From Streptomyces camelliae (GTDB lineage Bacteria; Actinomycetota; Actinomycetes; Streptomycetales; Streptomycetaceae), in contig NZ_CP115300.1 in the NCBI RefSeq assembly GCF_027625935.1, positions 8,432,001-8,496,000 on the forward strand: a stretch of DNA of 64,000 nt, written 5' to 3'. Below are positions 42,360-51,077 of this stretch, piece by piece. Made by a program: the position numbers and the translations under genes. The notes under the pieces were generated by a model. The model saw only the letters and a program-made list of their open reading frames with translations, made no database searches and was not told the DNA's origin. The stretch's first letter is position 1. Each line of letters begins with the position of its first letter.

Positions 42360-43274
42360 TCAACCGGCCGTGCGCAGCACCGAGTCGAGCGCCTCGGCGA
42401 TCCTCGGGTGGGCGAAGACGAACCCCGCCTTGTGCAGGGCACCGGGGACGGCCCGGGCGCTGCAGGTGATGGTCCCCGCGAACTCGCCCAGCGCCGCGCG
42501 CAGGGCGACGGCGGGGACGGCCGCGAACGCCGGGCGGTGCAGCGCGCGGCCGAGGGCCCGGGTCACCTCGCGGTTGGTCAGCGGCTCGGGGGCCGTGAAG
42601 TTGACGGGACCGGACAACTCCTCCGTGTCGAGGGCGAAGCGCAGCGCGGCGACGTGGTCCGTCAGCGAGATGAAGGGCCAGTACTGCTCGCCGGAGCCGA
42701 GCCGGCCGCCCAGGCCGAGGCGGAAGAGCGGGAAGAGACGGCCGAATGCCCCGCCCTTGGCCGAGACCACCAGACCGGTGCGCGGGTGGACGACACGGAC
42801 GCCCATCTGCCGCGCCGGATCGGCGGCCGCCTCCCAGTCGACGCACACGGAGGCCAGAAAGTCCTCCCCGGCCGGCTCGCTCTCGTCGACGACGCGCTCG
42901 CCGGTGTCGCCGTAGAAGCCGGTCGCCGACGCGGACACCAGGACGCGCGGCGGGGCGGCGGAATCGGCCACGGCGCCCGCGATGGTCCCGGTGCCGAGCA
43001 CCCGGCTGTCGTGGATCTCCCGCTTGTAGGCCGCCGTCCACCGCCTGTCCCCGACTCCGGCGCCGGCGAGGTGGACGACGGCGTCGGCGCCGTCCAGCGC
43101 ACCGGGCTGGACCCACCCCGCGACCGGGTCCCAGTGGGCGGTCTCGCTGCCGTCCGCAGGGGCGGTGGCGGACCGGTCACGGACGAGGCGGACGACCTGG
43201 TGGCCGTCCGCCAGCAGCGACCGGGTGAGTGCGGAGCCGATGAGTCCGGTGGACCCGGTGATCGCGACGCGCAT
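42360..43274 (-). CDS. TIGR01777 family epimerase (copy 1)
   Basis: The 304-aa SDR-like protein has the Rossmann start MRVAITGSTGLIGSALTRSL, HLAGAGVGDRRWTAAYKREI, SASATGFYGDTGERVVDES and the C-terminal DUF1731-like part (EPLTNREVTRALGRALHRPA). This is the TIGR01777/YfcH group of unknown substrate. GGAGG lies just before the ATG. A 26-bp near-perfect palindrome sits 30 bases upstream. A related paralogue is the next gene on the same strand. Confidence 0.92.
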   Translation of the reverse strand: MRVAITGSTGLIGSALTRSLLADGHQVVRLVRDRSATAPADGSETAHWDPVAGWVQPGALDGADAVVHLAGAGVGDRRWTAAYKREIHDSRVLGTGTIAGAVADSAAPPRVLVSASATGFYGDTGERVVDESEPAGEDFLASVCVDWEAAADPARQMGVRVVHPRTGLVVSAKGGAFGRLFPLFRLGLGGRLGSGEQYWPFISLTDHVAALRFALDTEELSGPVNFTAPEPLTNREVTRALGRALHRPAFAAVPAVALRAALGEFAGTITCSARAVPGALHKAGFVFAHPRIAEALDSVLRTAG

Positions 43275-43303
43275 GGCGTCCTCCCGAGGAGGCGTGAGCT
43301 GTT

Positions 43304-43329
43304 CTCGTGATCCAAATTTGAATCACGAG
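43304..43329. promoter_or_regulatory. 26-bp near-perfect palindrome before epimerase copy 1
   Basis: Arms CTCGTGAT and ATCACGAG enclose CCAAATTTGA whose core CAAATTTG is itself a palindrome; only one base pair of 13 mismatches. The AT-rich core stands out in this genome and suits a TetR- or MarR-like operator. Confidence 0.65.
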
Positions 43330-43419
43330 GGACGATACACCGGGTGCTTGTAGTTTCAAGTAAAGGGATGCTGTGCGGGGCGGCGTGAGGCCACGTGTGC
43401 GTCCCAGGGGCGTGCGAAC

Positions 43420-44403
43420 TCATCGGGGGCCGGACCGGTACGGCACGGGCCTGGGCAGCCGAAGCCGTCCGGGTGCCCGCTGGACGAGGTCCGAGGCGGC
43501 CGGCTCCCAGGTGGGATACGCGAAGCGGAACCCCGCCTCCCGCAGCCGGCCCGGTGTCACCCGGCGGCTCTTGAGGAGCAGTTCGGTGTCCGAGCGCAGC
43601 GCGAACGCGCCCAGTTCCGCCATCCAGCGCGTCGCGGGCAGCCCGAACGGGACGCCCCAGGCCGCCCGCAGGGTCCGCATGAAGTCCCGGTGCGGGAGCG
43701 GGCCGGGGGCGGCGAGGTTCACCGGGCCGTCGAGATCGTCCCGGTCGATCAGGAACTCCACCGCGCGGACGAAGTCCTCGTCGTGGATCCAGGAGACGTA
43801 CTGCGCACCGCCCGCGACGGGCCCGCCGAGCCCCAGCCGGGCCAGGCCGAGCAGCACGTCGAAGACGCCGCCCCGGTCGGGGCTCATCACCATCGCCGAG
43901 CGCAGCGCGACCTTCCGGGTCGCCGGCGTCGGCGCCTCGCGCTGCGCCCGCTCCCACTTCCGCGCGATCTCGACGCTGTGGCGCCAGTGGTCCGGCACCC
44001 CGGTCTCCGTGCCGCCGAACACACCGGCCGCCTCGTCGTTGGCCGCGTCGAAGCGATGGGCGTAGATCGTCGCGGTGCTCATCTGCAGCCAGACCCGCGG
44101 GGGCCGTACGGCCGTGGCGATCGCCTCGCCGACCACCCGCGCGGAGTCCACCCGGGAGTCCATCATGGCCCGCAGGTTCTCAGGGGTGTACCGGCAGGAG
44201 ACGCTGCGGCCCGCCAGGTTGATCACGACGTCGCAGCCGTCGATCGCCCTGGCCCACGGACCGAGCGTGACCCCGTCCCAGCCGATCTGGCGCTCGCGTT
44301 CCGGATGCCTGGTCAGCACCGTGACCTCGTGACCGGCCGCCGTCAGCGCGCGGTCCAGGATCGTGCCGACCTGTCCGGTTCCCCCGGGCAGAACCACCTT
44401 CAT
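43420..44403 (-). CDS. TIGR01777-like epimerase (copy 2)
   Basis: The 327-aa paralogue starts MKVVLPGGTGQVGTILDRAL and has the same plan: VVINLAGRSVSCRYTPENLR, QMSTATIYAHRFDAANDEAA, WIHDEDFVRAVEFLIDRDDL, GPVNLAAPGPLPHRDFMRTL. Its nucleotide motif (GGTGQVG) and catalytic region differ from copy 1, so a different substrate is likely. A perfect TTTGAAC-GT-GTTCAAA palindrome lies 40 bases upstream. No regulator gene is adjacent. Confidence 0.9.
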   Translation of the reverse strand: MKVVLPGGTGQVGTILDRALTAAGHEVTVLTRHPERERQIGWDGVTLGPWARAIDGCDVVINLAGRSVSCRYTPENLRAMMDSRVDSARVVGEAIATAVRPPRVWLQMSTATIYAHRFDAANDEAAGVFGGTETGVPDHWRHSVEIARKWERAQREAPTPATRKVALRSAMVMSPDRGGVFDVLLGLARLGLGGPVAGGAQYVSWIHDEDFVRAVEFLIDRDDLDGPVNLAAPGPLPHRDFMRTLRAAWGVPFGLPATRWMAELGAFALRSDTELLLKSRRVTPGRLREAGFRFAYPTWEPAASDLVQRAPGRLRLPRPVPYRSGPR

Positions 44404-44443
44404 CGCTCCCCCTCCGTTCGTGTCGGACCCAGCGTAGCCTCGA

Positions 44444-44459
44444 TTTGAACGTGTTCAAA
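44444..44459. promoter_or_regulatory. perfect 16-bp palindrome before epimerase copy 2
   Basis: TTTGAAC-GT-GTTCAAA is a symmetrical site of the kind bound by TetR-family regulators. It lies in the space between epimerase copy 2 and the divergent tpg gene, so it could affect either. Confidence 0.65.
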
Positions 44460-44559
44460 AGAAGGCGTGGCGCGAGTGGCCTGCAGCGCCGGCCGCGTCG
44501 CATAGGCTGACCTGCGAGACGGCCGCCGCGAGTCGCCTCGACGTGGAGAGGAGAAGCCC

Positions 44560-45114
44560 GTGGACACCGTCGGGGAGAGTCTGGACCGGGCGCTGGAAGG
44601 GGCGTTCACCCGTCCCGTCCCCAAGTCCGCGCAAGCCCGGATGAAGTACCTGGTACGGCAGCTCAAGGGCACCCGGCAGGCCGCCGAGCTGCTGGGTGTC
44701 TCGCAGCGCACCGTGGAGCGGTACGTGGTCGGCACGCTCAAGCACCCGCGCAAGGACCTCGCCGCGCGGCTGGAGCACGAGGTGCGGCAGCGCTGGCAGC
44801 CGCAGGTTCGGGCGCGGGCCAGGGACCGGGCCGCCACGGCAGAGGGCATCGTCGTCTCGGCGCGCGCCCGGTTCGGCTTCACCGCGGCACCGGGAACCAC
44901 GGACGACGCCCGGCTGCGCCACATCACCCAGGCACTGCCACCCCGCTGGGCCGAGCGTCTCTTCGCCGCCCGCGACCAGGGCGCCACCGAGTCCCAGCTG
45001 CAGCGGATCGCCGCCGAGGGGCTGGGCGAGATGTACTTCCGCGACGCCGGCCGCCGCGCCCAGGGACTGCTGGTGGAGTTCACCGACGTCGAGGACATCG
45101 ACATCTCCCTGTGA
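44560..45114 (+). CDS. tpg: telomere terminal protein (Tpg family)
   Basis: The 184-aa protein matches Streptomyces terminal proteins in full: LDRALEGAFTRPVPKSAQAR, YLVRQLKGTRQAAELLGVSQ, RTVERYVVGTLKHPRKDLAA (helix-turn-helix), RQRWQPQVRARARDRAATAE, TDDARLRHITQALPPRWAER and LGEMYFRDAGRRAQGLLVEF. Tpg caps and primes the ends of linear replicons. GTG 44560 follows GAGAGGAG. The companion gene tap, normally upstream, is absent. The gene ends beside a truncated GH2 gene, indicating rearrangement. Confidence 0.93.
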   Translation: MDTVGESLDRALEGAFTRPVPKSAQARMKYLVRQLKGTRQAAELLGVSQRTVERYVVGTLKHPRKDLAARLEHEVRQRWQPQVRARARDRAATAEGIVVSARARFGFTAAPGTTDDARLRHITQALPPRWAERLFAARDQGATESQLQRIAAEGLGEMYFRDAGRRAQGLLVEFTDVEDIDISL

Positions 45115-45129
45115 GCGGCGGCCGTGCGC

Positions 45130-46186
45130 GCGGCTGGACCGCCGGCCGTGTCGACGACCCGGCCGCGCACCCGCACCTCTGCGCGCGCGGTGTACAGGCT
45201 GGGCGATTCGGGCGACCACAGAGACGGCCGGGCCACCGTGAGGTCGAGCGCGGCGACGGCGGTGGCACCGGGGGCGACGGTCCCCGCCGGTGCCCGGCCC
45301 TCGGCCACGGTACGGCCGTGCGGGTCGAGGACCGCGGCCCGTACCGTCGCCTCGGCGGGCGCGGCGCCGAGGTTGGCCACCGACACGTCCAGAGGCGCGA
45401 CCGAGCGGTCCGTGCCGACCTCGGGTGTCGTGACGTGGACGCCCCACAGGGGGATGCGCACGGGGCCCGTCACGGTCAGCCAGGTGTGCCGGTGGATGCC
45501 CGATCCCGAGTACCAGCGGCTGTTCTGGCCGCTGTTGTCGACCCGCACGGCCAGTACATTGCAGCCGTCGGCGGCCAGGTGCGGGGTGAGGTCGTGGGCG
45601 AAGGAGGTGTAGCCGTAGGGGTGGAAACCGAGGTGGACGCCGTTGAGCCAGACGTCGGCGTTCTGGTGGACGCCGTCGAAGCGCAGTTCCACGTGCTGCT
45701 CGGCGGCGCCGGCCGGTACCGGGAGCCGGACGTGCTTGCGGTACCAGCCGACGCCCCCGACCGTGTACCCGGTCGAGCCCCGTTCTGGCTGCGCCGGGTG
45801 TCGAACGGGCCGATCTCCTGCGGAGCCTGCGGCGCACCCGGGTCCGGATCCTTCAGCACCAGCAGAGAGGGATCGCTCGCGGCGCCGCCGTCGGTGGACG
45901 TGGCGTACGGGAGGTCCTCGATGCTCCCGTCGTGCGGGAGGTCGAGGGGCCGCCAGGACGAGTCGTCGTACGCCGGAGACCGAGCGCCGTCGGCGTCCCC
46001 GCGCAGGAACAGCCGGCCCTCGTCGAAGGACCGCTCGCGCGGCCCGCCGCCGGGGGTGGCGGCGGCGGACGTGGCGGCCTCCGGTTCGAGGGCGACCGTG
46101 CCCGCCACCGCCGCGCCGAACGCGAGCGCCTGCCGCCGGGTGACACCCCGGCCGTCTGTCCCGTCACCGTCTCTCCTGCTGGGCAA
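45130..46186 (-). pseudogene. GH2 beta-galactosidase/glucuronidase, frameshifted and 3'-truncated
   Basis: From TTG 46186 a twin-Arg signal (TRRQALAFGAAVAGTVAL) leads into a GH2 sugar-binding domain (SWRPLDLPHDGSIEDL, QEIGPFDTRRSQNG). At about 45783 one base is out of phase; the next frame continues GSTGYTVGGVGWYRKHVRLP, FDGVHQNADVWLNGVHLGFH and WYSGSGIHRHTWLTV. Similarity ends near VRGRVVDT (about 45150), before the catalytic TIM barrel; the tpg stop lies just beyond. So only about 350 residues remain. It follows the GH127 gene by 31 bases and was probably co-transcribed. Confidence 0.85.
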
Positions 46187-46217
46187 AGGAATGCGGACAG
46201 GTGTGCCGCGGGCTCGG

Positions 46218-48746
46218 CTAGGCGCCGGCCAGGGCCGTGACCTCGGCCGCGGTCAGAGTCTTGCCGTAGACCCGGAAGTCGTCGACCGTCGCCTTCAGAT
46301 ACGGGTCCGGGTACTGCGACCGGCCGATGTAGTTGGCCCGGATGTGATTGCCGAAGTCGCGGGGCTCGACGGAGACGGCCGTGTTGCGGCCCACTTCGCG
46401 GCCGTCGGCGTACAGCACGGCCGTCCCGTCGCCGTAGGTGACGGCCACATGGACCCAGCGGTCCGTCGGCAGCGGGCCGGCGTCGATGCGCTGCTCCGCG
46501 CCGCCGCCGCTCGTGGTGATCGCGTAGCGCAGGGTTCCCGCGTCGCTGAGCGGGGTGAGGAACATGTTGGCGCTCACGCCGGTGCCGAAGTCGAAGATCC
46601 GGCTCCAGGTGGCCGGTTGCCCGGCGAGGTTGACCCAGGTGGCGACCGAGTAGGCGGAGGCGCCCGCCAGCAGGTCGTCGGCGAGGGCGACATGGCCGTC
46701 CGTGCCGTCCAGGGCGACGGCGTCCGCGAGGTGTCCCTGCGTCCAGGAGGCTCCGCCGGTCAGGGTCGCCGTCTTCCCGTTCCCGGTGGCGTCGGCGGCC
46801 GTCGTGCCGGACGTCTCGTCGAAACGGTGCCAGGCGGCGAACGCCGGTGGTGGGGACGGGGGTCGGCCGGTCAGCCAGTAGACGTTGTAGTACTGGTGGT
46901 GGACCCGGGCGATGGGCAGCAGCGTCACCGTCTCGTCGTCGGCCGTCGCCGTGAACCGCAGGGGGTCGGCCGACGTCTGCCGGATGGTGCCGGGGTTCAG
47001 CCGGGGCATCGAGCGGCTCTGCGTGGTGCCGTACGCCCCGGCCAGCACCACCGGACCGTGCAGGACGGCCTGGACGTCCGGGTCGTCGGGGGTGGCCTCG
47101 ACGGTCGTCCGCATCGGCAGGGTGACCTCGACCTGGTCGCCGGTCTTCCAGACGCGGTCGAGGCTCTGCCAACTACCTGCCGCCAGGCGGCTCTTGACCG
47201 TACGGCCGTTCAGTCTGACGCTCGCTCCGGAGGCCCAGGCCGGGATGCGTACCAGCAGCTCGTGCCGCGCGCTTCCGGCGGTGACGGTGAGGACGGTCGA
47301 GGCGGAGTCGGGCAGCCGGGTGGTCTGCCGCCAGGTGATGCCCTGCTCCTGCCAGTGCACCTCCGAGGGGATGAACAGGTTGACCAGCAGCCGCTGTCCG
47401 TCGTGCGTGTAGATCGTGTCCGCGAACTTCGCCTGGGTCTCCATGCCGGTGCCGTGATCGCAGGAGAAGTTGTCGTAGTCGGTCGAGTACGCGTTGGGAT
47501 CCGTCCCCATGAACGACGGCTGTTGCTTGAATGAACCCGGGCCGAGGCCCGTGTAGTAGATGTTGAAGCCGTGCGCCGAGTCCGGGTCCTGCTCGCCGAG
47601 CATCTGGTTGAACAGGGTGCGTTCGTAGTAGTCGAGCAGGTCGGTGCGGTCCGGGTTCTCGAAGTGCAGCAGCCGGGTCAGCTTGAGCATGTTGTAGCTG
47701 TTGCAGTTCTCGCAGGTACCGTTGGACAACTGCCCCGCGACGACGTCCGGTTCGTGGAAGGCCTCGCCGTTGCTGTTGCCGCCGATGACGTACGAGTGGT
47801 GATCGGTGACGATCTGCCAGAAGTTCTGGGCGATGGTGCGGTACCGGTCGGTCAGGCCCTCCTGCCACAGCCGCATCGCGCCGACCATCTTCGGGATCTG
47901 GGTGTTGGCGTGCAGCCCCGCGAGCTGGTCCTGGCCGGCGGCCAGGGGGTCGAAGACCCGGGCGTGGGTGAAGCGTTCGGCGACGTCCAGCCAGACGGCG
48001 TCCCCGGTGATCGTGTGCAGATCGGCGAGGACGTCGTTCATCCCGCCGAACTCGGTCTCCAGCACCTGCTGCATCTGCGCGTAACTCAGCTTGCCGGTCC
48101 GGCTGTCGACCCACTGCGCGAGGTGCAGCACCACGTCGAGGGCCTGACTGTTCCCGGCCAGCCGGTACTGCTCGACCAAGCCCGACATGATCTTGTGGAT
48201 CGTGTAGTACGGCGCCCAGACGCCCGTTCCGGCCTCCAGCCGGTCGAAGAAGCTCTCCGGGAACGCCGACAGATACCCCTTGCCGTAACCGGCCGACGGT
48301 GACGCGGCCTGGCAGGCGGCCAGCGCAGCGACGAGGCTGCGGCCCTTGTCGCGCAGCGCGGTGTCGCCCGTGTTCGCGTAGGCGAGGGCGAGACCGGAGA
48401 GCAGATGCCCGGTGGAGTGCCCGCGCAGCTCGACGCTCGGCGCCTCCCAGCCGCCGCAGGACTGGGCGGTGCTGGGCAGGCCGACGTTCCGCCGGAAGGT
48501 GTGCAGCAGCCGGTCGATGTCGACGAAACGCAAGTAGGCGGTGTTGCGACGCTGGTTGTCCTGGAACGGCCCGGCCAGCAGGGTCACCGCGGTGAGCGGG
48601 AAGGGCTGTACCTGGGCGGCCTGCCGGCGCGGCGCTCCGGTCCGGTGGGGTGCCGCGTGGGCGGCGACGGCGTCGGTCACCGTCAGGGCCGCCGCGGTGG
48701 CGCCGGCCGCGGTCAGGAAGGAGCGTCTGCCGAGGGGTGGGGTCAC
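46218..48746 (-). CDS. secreted GH127 beta-L-arabinofuranosidase with LamG domain
   Basis: The 842-aa protein has a twin-Arg signal (PLGRRSFLTAAGATAAALTV), a long (alpha/alpha)6 barrel of the GH127/DUF1680 family (TAVTLLAGPFQDNQRRNTAY, GHLLSGLALAYANTGD, GGNSNGEAFHEPDVVAG, and the catalytic Cys region NGTCENCNSYNMLKLTRLL), beta domains, and from about residue 665 a concanavalin/LamG module (FDETSGTTAADATGNGKTAT). It should release arabinose from plant hemicellulose outside the cell. GTG 48746 follows GGAGG at spacing 5. TTCGAAA motifs lie upstream. Confidence 0.92.
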   Translation of the reverse strand: MTPPLGRRSFLTAAGATAAALTVTDAVAAHAAPHRTGAPRRQAAQVQPFPLTAVTLLAGPFQDNQRRNTAYLRFVDIDRLLHTFRRNVGLPSTAQSCGGWEAPSVELRGHSTGHLLSGLALAYANTGDTALRDKGRSLVAALAACQAASPSAGYGKGYLSAFPESFFDRLEAGTGVWAPYYTIHKIMSGLVEQYRLAGNSQALDVVLHLAQWVDSRTGKLSYAQMQQVLETEFGGMNDVLADLHTITGDAVWLDVAERFTHARVFDPLAAGQDQLAGLHANTQIPKMVGAMRLWQEGLTDRYRTIAQNFWQIVTDHHSYVIGGNSNGEAFHEPDVVAGQLSNGTCENCNSYNMLKLTRLLHFENPDRTDLLDYYERTLFNQMLGEQDPDSAHGFNIYYTGLGPGSFKQQPSFMGTDPNAYSTDYDNFSCDHGTGMETQAKFADTIYTHDGQRLLVNLFIPSEVHWQEQGITWRQTTRLPDSASTVLTVTAGSARHELLVRIPAWASGASVRLNGRTVKSRLAAGSWQSLDRVWKTGDQVEVTLPMRTTVEATPDDPDVQAVLHGPVVLAGAYGTTQSRSMPRLNPGTIRQTSADPLRFTATADDETVTLLPIARVHHQYYNVYWLTGRPPSPPPAFAAWHRFDETSGTTAADATGNGKTATLTGGASWTQGHLADAVALDGTDGHVALADDLLAGASAYSVATWVNLAGQPATWSRIFDFGTGVSANMFLTPLSDAGTLRYAITTSGGGAEQRIDAGPLPTDRWVHVAVTYGDGTAVLYADGREVGRNTAVSVEPRDFGNHIRANYIGRSQYPDPYLKATVDDFRVYGKTLTAAEVTALAGA

Positions 48747-48810
48747 GAAGTCCTCCGCATGTCGGTGGCGTGCGGCGGGGAGTCCCGGTCCCCGCCCCAC
48801 TGGCACGTCG

Positions 48811-48840
48811 TTCGAAACGGCATGTTCGAAATATCGAAAG
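48811..48840. promoter_or_regulatory. TTCGAAA motif cluster before GH127 gene
   Basis: TTCGAAA occurs at 48811 and 48825, and TCGAAAG at 48834, within 30 bases, 65-95 bases before the GH127 start. The same TTCGAAAC word forms the operator pair of the xylanase operon. Confidence 0.5.
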
Positions 48841-48968
48841 CTGTGCGACATGCTGTGCGGGGATCCACCGTAGAGGACTGGATCCTGGTGTCAATGGCAA
48901 GGGAGAGACAGGAGCGCCTGGCCGAAACCGAGTCGACAACGCGGAGCCGTGCGACGAGAGTTGGTGCC

Positions 48969-49709
48969 ATGGAGCAGAAGGACATCTGGGACGCCGCCAC
49001 CGCCCGGCGCTACGACACACCAGGTACCGGGATGTTCGCACCGGAGGTCCTGGAGCCCACGGTGGCGCGGCTCGCCGAACTGGCGGGCGGCGGAGCGGCG
49101 CTGGAGTTCGCGATCGGGACCGGACGCGTCGCCGTCCCGCTCGCCGAGCGTGGAGTCCCCGTCACCGGCATCGAGTTGTCCGAGCCGATGGTGGAGCGAC
49201 TGCGGACCAAGGCCGACGCGGCGGCGATCCCCGTGGTCATCGGCGACATGGCGACGACCGCCGCCCCGGGGACGTACCGCCTCGTCTACCTCGTCTACAA
49301 CACGATCTCCAATCTGCTCACCCAGGCCGAGCAGGTCGAGTGCTTCCGCAACGCCGCCCGCCATCTCGGCCCCGGCGGCCGCTTCGTGATCGAGCTGTGG
49401 GTGCCCGAGCTGCGCACCCTCCCGCCGGGCAAGACAGCCACCGTCTGGCGCGCCGACGCCGGCTACATCGGCCTCGACACCTACGACGTCCTCGACCAGC
49501 GCGTCGTGTCGCACCACGTCCGCTTCGACGACACCGAGCGCGCCGAGCTGTACCGCAGCCCGCATCGCTACATCTGGCCGGCCGAACTCGACCTCATGGC
49601 CCAACTGGCCGGATTCGAGCTGGAGTCCCGGCACGCCGACTGGGAGGGCGGCGCGTTCACCGCCGAGTCGCGTTCGCATGTGTCGGTGTACCGGCTTCCG
49701 GCGCCCTGA
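48969..49709 (+). CDS. class I SAM-dependent methyltransferase
   Basis: The 246-aa enzyme has the SAM-binding motif ALEFAIGTGRVAVPLAERGV (residues about 48-68), GIELSEPMVERLRTKAD, then VYLVYNTISNLLTQAEQVEC and LGPGGRFVIELWVPEL. It belongs to the Methyltransf_25/11-like group without substrate assignment. ATG 48969 fits the family start, although the ribosome site is weak. It is divergent from the GH127 gene. Confidence 0.88.
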   Translation: MEQKDIWDAATARRYDTPGTGMFAPEVLEPTVARLAELAGGGAALEFAIGTGRVAVPLAERGVPVTGIELSEPMVERLRTKADAAAIPVVIGDMATTAAPGTYRLVYLVYNTISNLLTQAEQVECFRNAARHLGPGGRFVIELWVPELRTLPPGKTATVWRADAGYIGLDTYDVLDQRVVSHHVRFDDTERAELYRSPHRYIWPAELDLMAQLAGFELESRHADWEGGAFTAESRSHVSVYRLPAP

Positions 49710-49751
49710 CCGCACTCCTGACCGGCCTTCCGGTGCCCCGCTGACGCCCGC

Positions 49752-50918
49752 TCAGGACGGCAGCAGCCGCAAGGCGTACAGCGCGGCGCCCAGGTCGGCC
49801 AGCGTGGACGGGTCCGAGAGGGAGCGGCCCGTCAGCTCCTCGATGCGGCGAAGCCGGTAGCGGACGGTGTTGGAGTGGACGAAGAGACGGTCCGCCGCGT
49901 CGGCTGCCACGCCGCCCGCGGTGAACCAGTGGCCCAGCGTCCGCAGCAGCCGCCCCCGTTCCGCCTGCGGCAGGGCGAGCACCGGACCCAGGGCGACCTC
50001 GACCAGCCGGCTCGCCTCCGCCGGCGCCGCGGCGACCAGCATGGTCAGCGGACTGTCGTCGAAGCGCGTGACTCCCGGCCCGTCACCGGGCGGTCCGGCC
50101 AGGGCCAGCCGCGCGAAGCCCAGCGCCTGCGGGGTGTCTCGCAGCGAGTCGAAGCGCGGGCTGACCCCGACCCGGGCGCGATGCCGGCGCAGCGCCCGCA
50201 GGCTCACCGACTCCGAATCCCGGTGCGCGAGCGAGACCAGCCCGATCTGCTGGTCCGGCAGCAGCCGCCAGACCGACGACACCCCGGACCGGAGCAGCGC
50301 CGCCTCGATGCCGGGCAGTGGCTCCTGACCGGGATCCGGCACGGCGGCGGCCACGACCGCGTACGGGCCACGCTCCGGCAGACCGAGCTGCCGGGCCGCC
50401 TCCCACGGCGTCGTACGGTCCGCGAGCGCGCCTGTGAACAGCGCCTCGGCCAGCGCCGACCGGCGTGCCTCGCGCTGCAGCGCCAGCTCCGCGCTGGCCT
50501 CCCGGTACGCGGCCGCCACCGCCTCCGCGTACCGGCCGAACAGGGCCCACACCTCCGAGGAACCGGCCACCAGGTCGGCGTCCGTGACGTCCGGATGCCG
50601 ACGGGCCTCGTCGACCACCTCCGACCAGAACAGCCCGAAACCGACCCGGTAGGCGTGGAGCGTGTCCGCCAGCGGCACCCCCTGCTCCGCGCGCAGGCGC
50701 CCGGTCTGCACCGCGGCGCCCACATCGGGCTCGCTGCCGTAGGCGAACCGGCCGAGGAGCAGATCGGCGTTGTCCTCGCAGGACTCCCTGAGCGACGCGA
50801 AGGGGATCAGCGCGTCGTCCGCGTACGACTCGACCTCCGCCCGGATGCGCTCGGCCATCCGCACGCCCAGCTCCGGGAGGCGGCCACGCAACGCCGCGCC
50901 CACATTCTGCAGACCCAT
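49752..50918 (-). CDS. PucR-family (CdaR-like) transcriptional regulator
   Basis: The 388-aa regulator has an N-terminal helical sensor (RMAERIRAEVESYADDALIP), a GGDEF-like linker region, and the C-terminal HTH_30 motif ADRLFVHSNTVRYRLRRIEE followed by TGRSLSDPSTLADLGAALYA. It is divergent from an acyl-CoA ligase gene, with a 16-of-18 palindrome between them. By family habit it likely activates or represses that ligase. Confidence 0.92.
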   Translation of the reverse strand: MGLQNVGAALRGRLPELGVRMAERIRAEVESYADDALIPFASLRESCEDNADLLLGRFAYGSEPDVGAAVQTGRLRAEQGVPLADTLHAYRVGFGLFWSEVVDEARRHPDVTDADLVAGSSEVWALFGRYAEAVAAAYREASAELALQREARRSALAEALFTGALADRTTPWEAARQLGLPERGPYAVVAAAVPDPGQEPLPGIEAALLRSGVSSVWRLLPDQQIGLVSLAHRDSESVSLRALRRHRARVGVSPRFDSLRDTPQALGFARLALAGPPGDGPGVTRFDDSPLTMLVAAAPAEASRLVEVALGPVLALPQAERGRLLRTLGHWFTAGGVAADAADRLFVHSNTVRYRLRRIEELTGRSLSDPSTLADLGAALYALRLLPS

Positions 50919-50940
50919 ACGTGCAGCTTACGAGGGGTTG

Positions 50941-50958
50941 TTTGTGCCTAGGAACAAA
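50941..50958. promoter_or_regulatory. palindrome between PucR regulator and acyl-CoA ligase
   Basis: TTTGTGCCTAGGAACAAA pairs at 16 of 18 positions around CCTAGG. It begins 23 bases before the regulator start and lies in the divergent promoter region, so it is a good candidate PucR operator. Confidence 0.6.
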
Positions 50959-51077
50959 TGCGGGGGTCGTGGACTGTGGGCGCCGCCATGGACGACCGTG
51001 AGCGCGCGGGCGACCATGCCGTGAGCGTCGGCGGCGGGACCCGTGGCGCGCCGGGAGCAGGGGTGCGAGGAGGCATC

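Noticed and set aside
45111..47534. Open frame of 807 codons on the + strand across the GH2/GH127 genes
   Set aside because: Antisense to glycoside hydrolase domains; no ribosome site or recognisable domain.
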